A stretch of 64,000 nt of DNA, from assembly GCF_042433915.1 (NCBI RefSeq), contig NZ_JBHLUN010000005.1, positions 62,001 to 126,000 of the forward strand, in the 5' to 3' direction. Positions 61,882 through 64,000 of the stretch are shown in pieces. The notes beneath the pieces are model-generated. The model did not search any database, was not told the DNA's origin, and worked only from the letters and a program-made list of their open reading frames with translations. Both the position numbers and the translations under genes were made by a program. Position 1 is the stretch's first letter; the number at the start of each line of letters is the position of its first letter. Source of the stretch: Roseomonas elaeocarpi. GTDB lineage: Bacteria > Pseudomonadota > Alphaproteobacteria > Acetobacterales > Acetobacteraceae.

Positions 61882-62883
61882 GTGGAAACCCTGGCCTTTC
61901 CCCTGCTCGCCGGCCTCGTGGCCGTGGCGCTGCTGTTTGACTTCCTCAACGGGCTGCACGACGCCGCCAATTCCATCGCCACCATCGTCTCGACGCGGGT
62001 GCTGCGCCCGCAATACGCCGTGCTCTGGGCCGCCTTCTTCAACTTCATCGCCTTCGGCATCTTCGGCCTGCACGTGGCGCAGACCGTGGGCGTGGGGATC
62101 GTCGACGCCTCCGTGGTGGATGCGCGGGTGATCTTCGGCGCGCTCGCGGGCGCCATCGTGTGGAATCTCGTCACCTGGTGGCAGGGTATCCCGTCGAGCA
62201 GCTCGCACGCGCTCGTGGGCGGCATCGTGGGCGCCGGAACCGCCAAAGCCGGCTTCGGAGCCATCGTCTGGTCCGGCCTGGGGCAGACGATGGCCGCGAT
62301 CGTGCTGTCGCCGCTGCTGGGGCTGTTGCTGGCGCTAGTGCTGGTGCTGGCGGTGTCGTGGATCTTCGCGCGCTCCACGCCCTTCGCCGTGGACCGCACC
62401 TTCCGGACCATGCAGTTCCTGTCGGCCTCGCTCTACTCGCTGGGCCATGGCGGCAACGACGCGCAGAAGACCATGGGCATCATCGCCGTGCTGCTCTACT
62501 CGCAGGGGCTGCTGAGCGGTGGCTTCCACGTGCCGCTCTGGGTGGTCTTGTCGTGCCAGTCGGCCATGGCGCTGGGCACGCTGCTGGGCGGCTGGCGGAT
62601 CGTGCACACCATGGGCTCCAAGATCACGCGCCTGACGCCGGTGCAGGGGTTCTGTGCCGAAACGGGCGGGGCGATCACGCTGTTCCTGGCGACCGCGCTG
62701 GGCATCCCGGTGTCCACCACCCACACCATCACCGGCGCCATCGTCGGCGTGGGCGCCGCACGCCGGACCTCCGCGGTGCGCTGGGGCGTGGCGGGCAACA
62801 TCGTGGTGGCCTGGGTGGTGACCCTGCCGGCGGCGGCCATCATCGCCGCCCTGGCCTACGAGGCCGTCGGGCTCCTCGGCTGA
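61882..62883 (+). CDS. inorganic phosphate transporter, Pit family
   Basis: Inner-membrane low-affinity phosphate carrier of 333 residues starting at GTG 61882. The two PiT signatures are visible: LFDFLNGLHDAANSIATIVS near the N-terminus and SLGHGGNDAQKTMGII in the middle, plus SSSHALVGGIVGAG and VSTTHTITGAIVGVG. About ten membrane helices. Moves metal-phosphate coupled to protons. Partner of the DUF47 protein; 22 bases apart. Confidence 0.94.
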   Translation: METLAFPLLAGLVAVALLFDFLNGLHDAANSIATIVSTRVLRPQYAVLWAAFFNFIAFGIFGLHVAQTVGVGIVDASVVDARVIFGALAGAIVWNLVTWWQGIPSSSSHALVGGIVGAGTAKAGFGAIVWSGLGQTMAAIVLSPLLGLLLALVLVLAVSWIFARSTPFAVDRTFRTMQFLSASLYSLGHGGNDAQKTMGIIAVLLYSQGLLSGGFHVPLWVVLSCQSAMALGTLLGGWRIVHTMGSKITRLTPVQGFCAETGGAITLFLATALGIPVSTTHTITGAIVGVGAARRTSAVRWGVAGNIVVAWVVTLPAAAIIAALAYEAVGLLG

Positions 62884-62980
62884 AGGAGCGGCGGGAGCCG
62901 TCGCGGCGGGCCGGGCGTTCCGCCACCGCCCGCCGGGGCTGGCGGCGGCCTGCCCACGGCGAGGCGCCGGGCGCGCCCGG

Positions 62981-64000
62981 CTAGGTCACCTGCTTCAGCG
63001 CCGACACGGCGGTGCCCAGGGCGTGCAGCAGCCGGTTGCGCGCCCGCGTGGCGCTGACCGTGGCCAGCTTCGCCGCGTCGCTGCCATCCTCGGTGGTGGC
63101 CAGGTGACGGATCGGGTCCAGCACGGGCCAGGGCCGCAGCGGCAGCGCCGGATCATGCGCGAAGCGGTCGCCGGTGCCGTAGTCCAGCGGCACCAGCGCG
63201 CGGGAGGCCTGCATCAGCGCGCGGTTCACCTCGCCGGCCGCGCCGGCGCTGGCGGTGCTGCCGGTGATCAGGGCGCTCTGCCGCTCCAGCTCCGTCAGGG
63301 CGGCCAGCACCGCGTCGAGGCTCAGCCGGTTGCCGATCGCCTTTGCCAGAGGGGCGACCTCGGCGCGCAGCTGCCGGGCATGGGCGGTGTAGTCCAGCGG
63401 CAGGATCGGGGTGGTCAGGAGCTCCCACACCGCATGGAGCAGGACGCGGGTGTCGCGCACCTGATTCGCGGGGTCGATCTTGTCGATCAGGTCGTCCGGC
63501 GTGTGCCACCACCAGCCCAGCGGGTTGCGCATCGCCACCGGCCCGGGCGGCTGCCCGCTGATCGAGCCGAACATCGAGGGGATGCCGATGCCGGGAAAGG
63601 ACTCGTCCGAGTTCCGCGTCTTGCGCTTCGCGGCGTAGTTCTGGCCCGAGCCCGCCTTCACCGCGGCCGCACCCAGCGGCGATAGCTCGGCGGCGGCCGC
63701 GGCATTTTCCAGCACCGTGGCGCCGATGCCGCCGGGGCTGTCGATGTTCACGTGCGCGACGCAGAACCGGTCGAGCTCCGCCCAATGGTTGTCGGCGTAC
63801 CAGCTGGAGCCCGAGTAGCGGCCGTGCGAATGGCCCGACCAGAAGCAGATCCGCAGCCCCCGCTGCCACGTGGCGCGGGCCTCGGCGCAGAGGCGCGCGA
63901 CCTCCAGCATCGCGGCATTGGCCGAGCCGTTGTCCATCACGCCGTAGTGCCAAGTGTCGTGGTGGCCGCTGAACAGCACGAAGGGGGCGTCGGGCCCTTC
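62981..64000 (-). CDS. M28-family peptidase, C-terminal part (cut by window edge)
   Basis: The frame is open to the window edge; 339 residues are visible. Zinc-site elements are SGHHDTWHYG (His, Asp) and DNGSANAAMLE (Asp). Where M28 peptidases have the glutamate pair EExGLxGS, this protein reads WSGHSHGRYSGSSWYADNHW, so that pair is absent. Downstream: MFGSISGQPPGPVAMRNPLG and HTPDDLIDKID (His ligand). The C-terminal ~110 residues are a helical extension of the transferrin-receptor type. Probably a metal-binding aminopeptidase-like protein with altered or different chemistry. Confidence 0.82.
   Translation of the reverse strand, partial: EGPDAPFVLFSGHHDTWHYGVMDNGSANAAMLEVARLCAEARATWQRGLRICFWSGHSHGRYSGSSWYADNHWAELDRFCVAHVNIDSPGGIGATVLENAAAAAELSPLGAAAVKAGSGQNYAAKRKTRNSDESFPGIGIPSMFGSISGQPPGPVAMRNPLGWWWHTPDDLIDKIDPANQVRDTRVLLHAVWELLTTPILPLDYTAHARQLRAEVAPLAKAIGNRLSLDAVLAALTELERQSALITGSTASAGAAGEVNRALMQASRALVPLDYGTGDRFAHDPALPLRPWPVLDPIRHLATTEDGSDAAKLATVSATRARNRLLHALGTAVSALKQVT

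Overview
The window is 64 kb of very GC-rich (about 70 % by eye), gene-dense chromosomal DNA. It looks like an alphaproteobacterium, most plausibly of the Acetobacteraceae (Roseomonas-like). The reasons are the ileS-lspA-DUF3035 (BamF-type) cluster, HWE and HisKA_2 histidine kinases, a class II DAHP synthase, a Tat/ABC-rich accessory complement and strong GC3 bias. The genus is inference. I see no rRNA, phage, transposase, integrase or CRISPR array. One tRNA (Val, anticodon CAC) with a good sigma70-type promoter is present.

Layout. 1-6 kb: the cut end of a two-domain ABC permease, then a minus-strand operon of NMT1/THI5-type binding protein, amidohydrolase, ATPase and two permeases, probably for uptake and deamination of a heterocyclic amine. 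6-13.4 kb: M20 peptidase, HWE kinase, DUF808 membrane protein, two small unknown genes, a methyltransferase and an Asp/Glu/hydantoin racemase. 13.8-20.6 kb: an Arg/Glu/Gln-rich exported protein preceded by five octamer repeats, an EF-hand protein, glutamine-dependent NAD synthase, a GAF/PAS/HisKA_2 kinase with a single-domain response regulator, tRNA-Val and a DUF3108 protein. 20.8-30.7 kb: housekeeping genes (gph, glmU-glmS, AbrB-type membrane protein, gor, class II aroG, nicotinate phosphoribosyltransferase). 30.8-35.4 kb: a PAS-containing chemoreceptor, a peroxiredoxin-like/2OG-Fe(II) oxygenase fusion and an EamA transporter. 35.5-40.2 kb: a translationally coupled operon of a degenerate NAD synthetase, a small unknown protein, gltX and cysS. 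40.4-47.6 kb: SMP-30 protein, DUF305 protein, TrmJ-type methyltransferase, gamma-glutamyltransferase, an orphan molybdenum hydroxylase large subunit and a lipoprotein. 47.7-53.3 kb: an iron/phosphonate-type ABC binding protein and permease without ATPase, gltA with tandem terminator hairpins, an SNase-fold protein and the DUF3035 lipoprotein. 53.3-64 kb: lspA, ileS, two 40-residue membrane proteins, ribF, a LOG-family protein, a second M20 peptidase, NUDIX hydrolase, the DUF47-Pit phosphate pair and the cut end of an M28 peptidase.

How they fit together. NAD metabolism recurs: an intact Mycobacterium-type NadE with all catalytic residues (15.4 kb), a nicotinate phosphoribosyltransferase (29.5 kb), and a second full-length NAD synthetase relative that has lost both active sites yet stays coupled to gltX/cysS (35.5 kb). 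GlmS and GlmU make UDP-GlcNAc. IleS, LspA and the DUF3035 lipoprotein form a common translation/envelope cluster. DUF47 and Pit form a phosphate uptake pair. Three putative enzymes show substitutions at key positions (NadE-like, SNase-like, M28-like). Several start codons are preceded by hairpins or repeats that involve the Shine-Dalgarno region.
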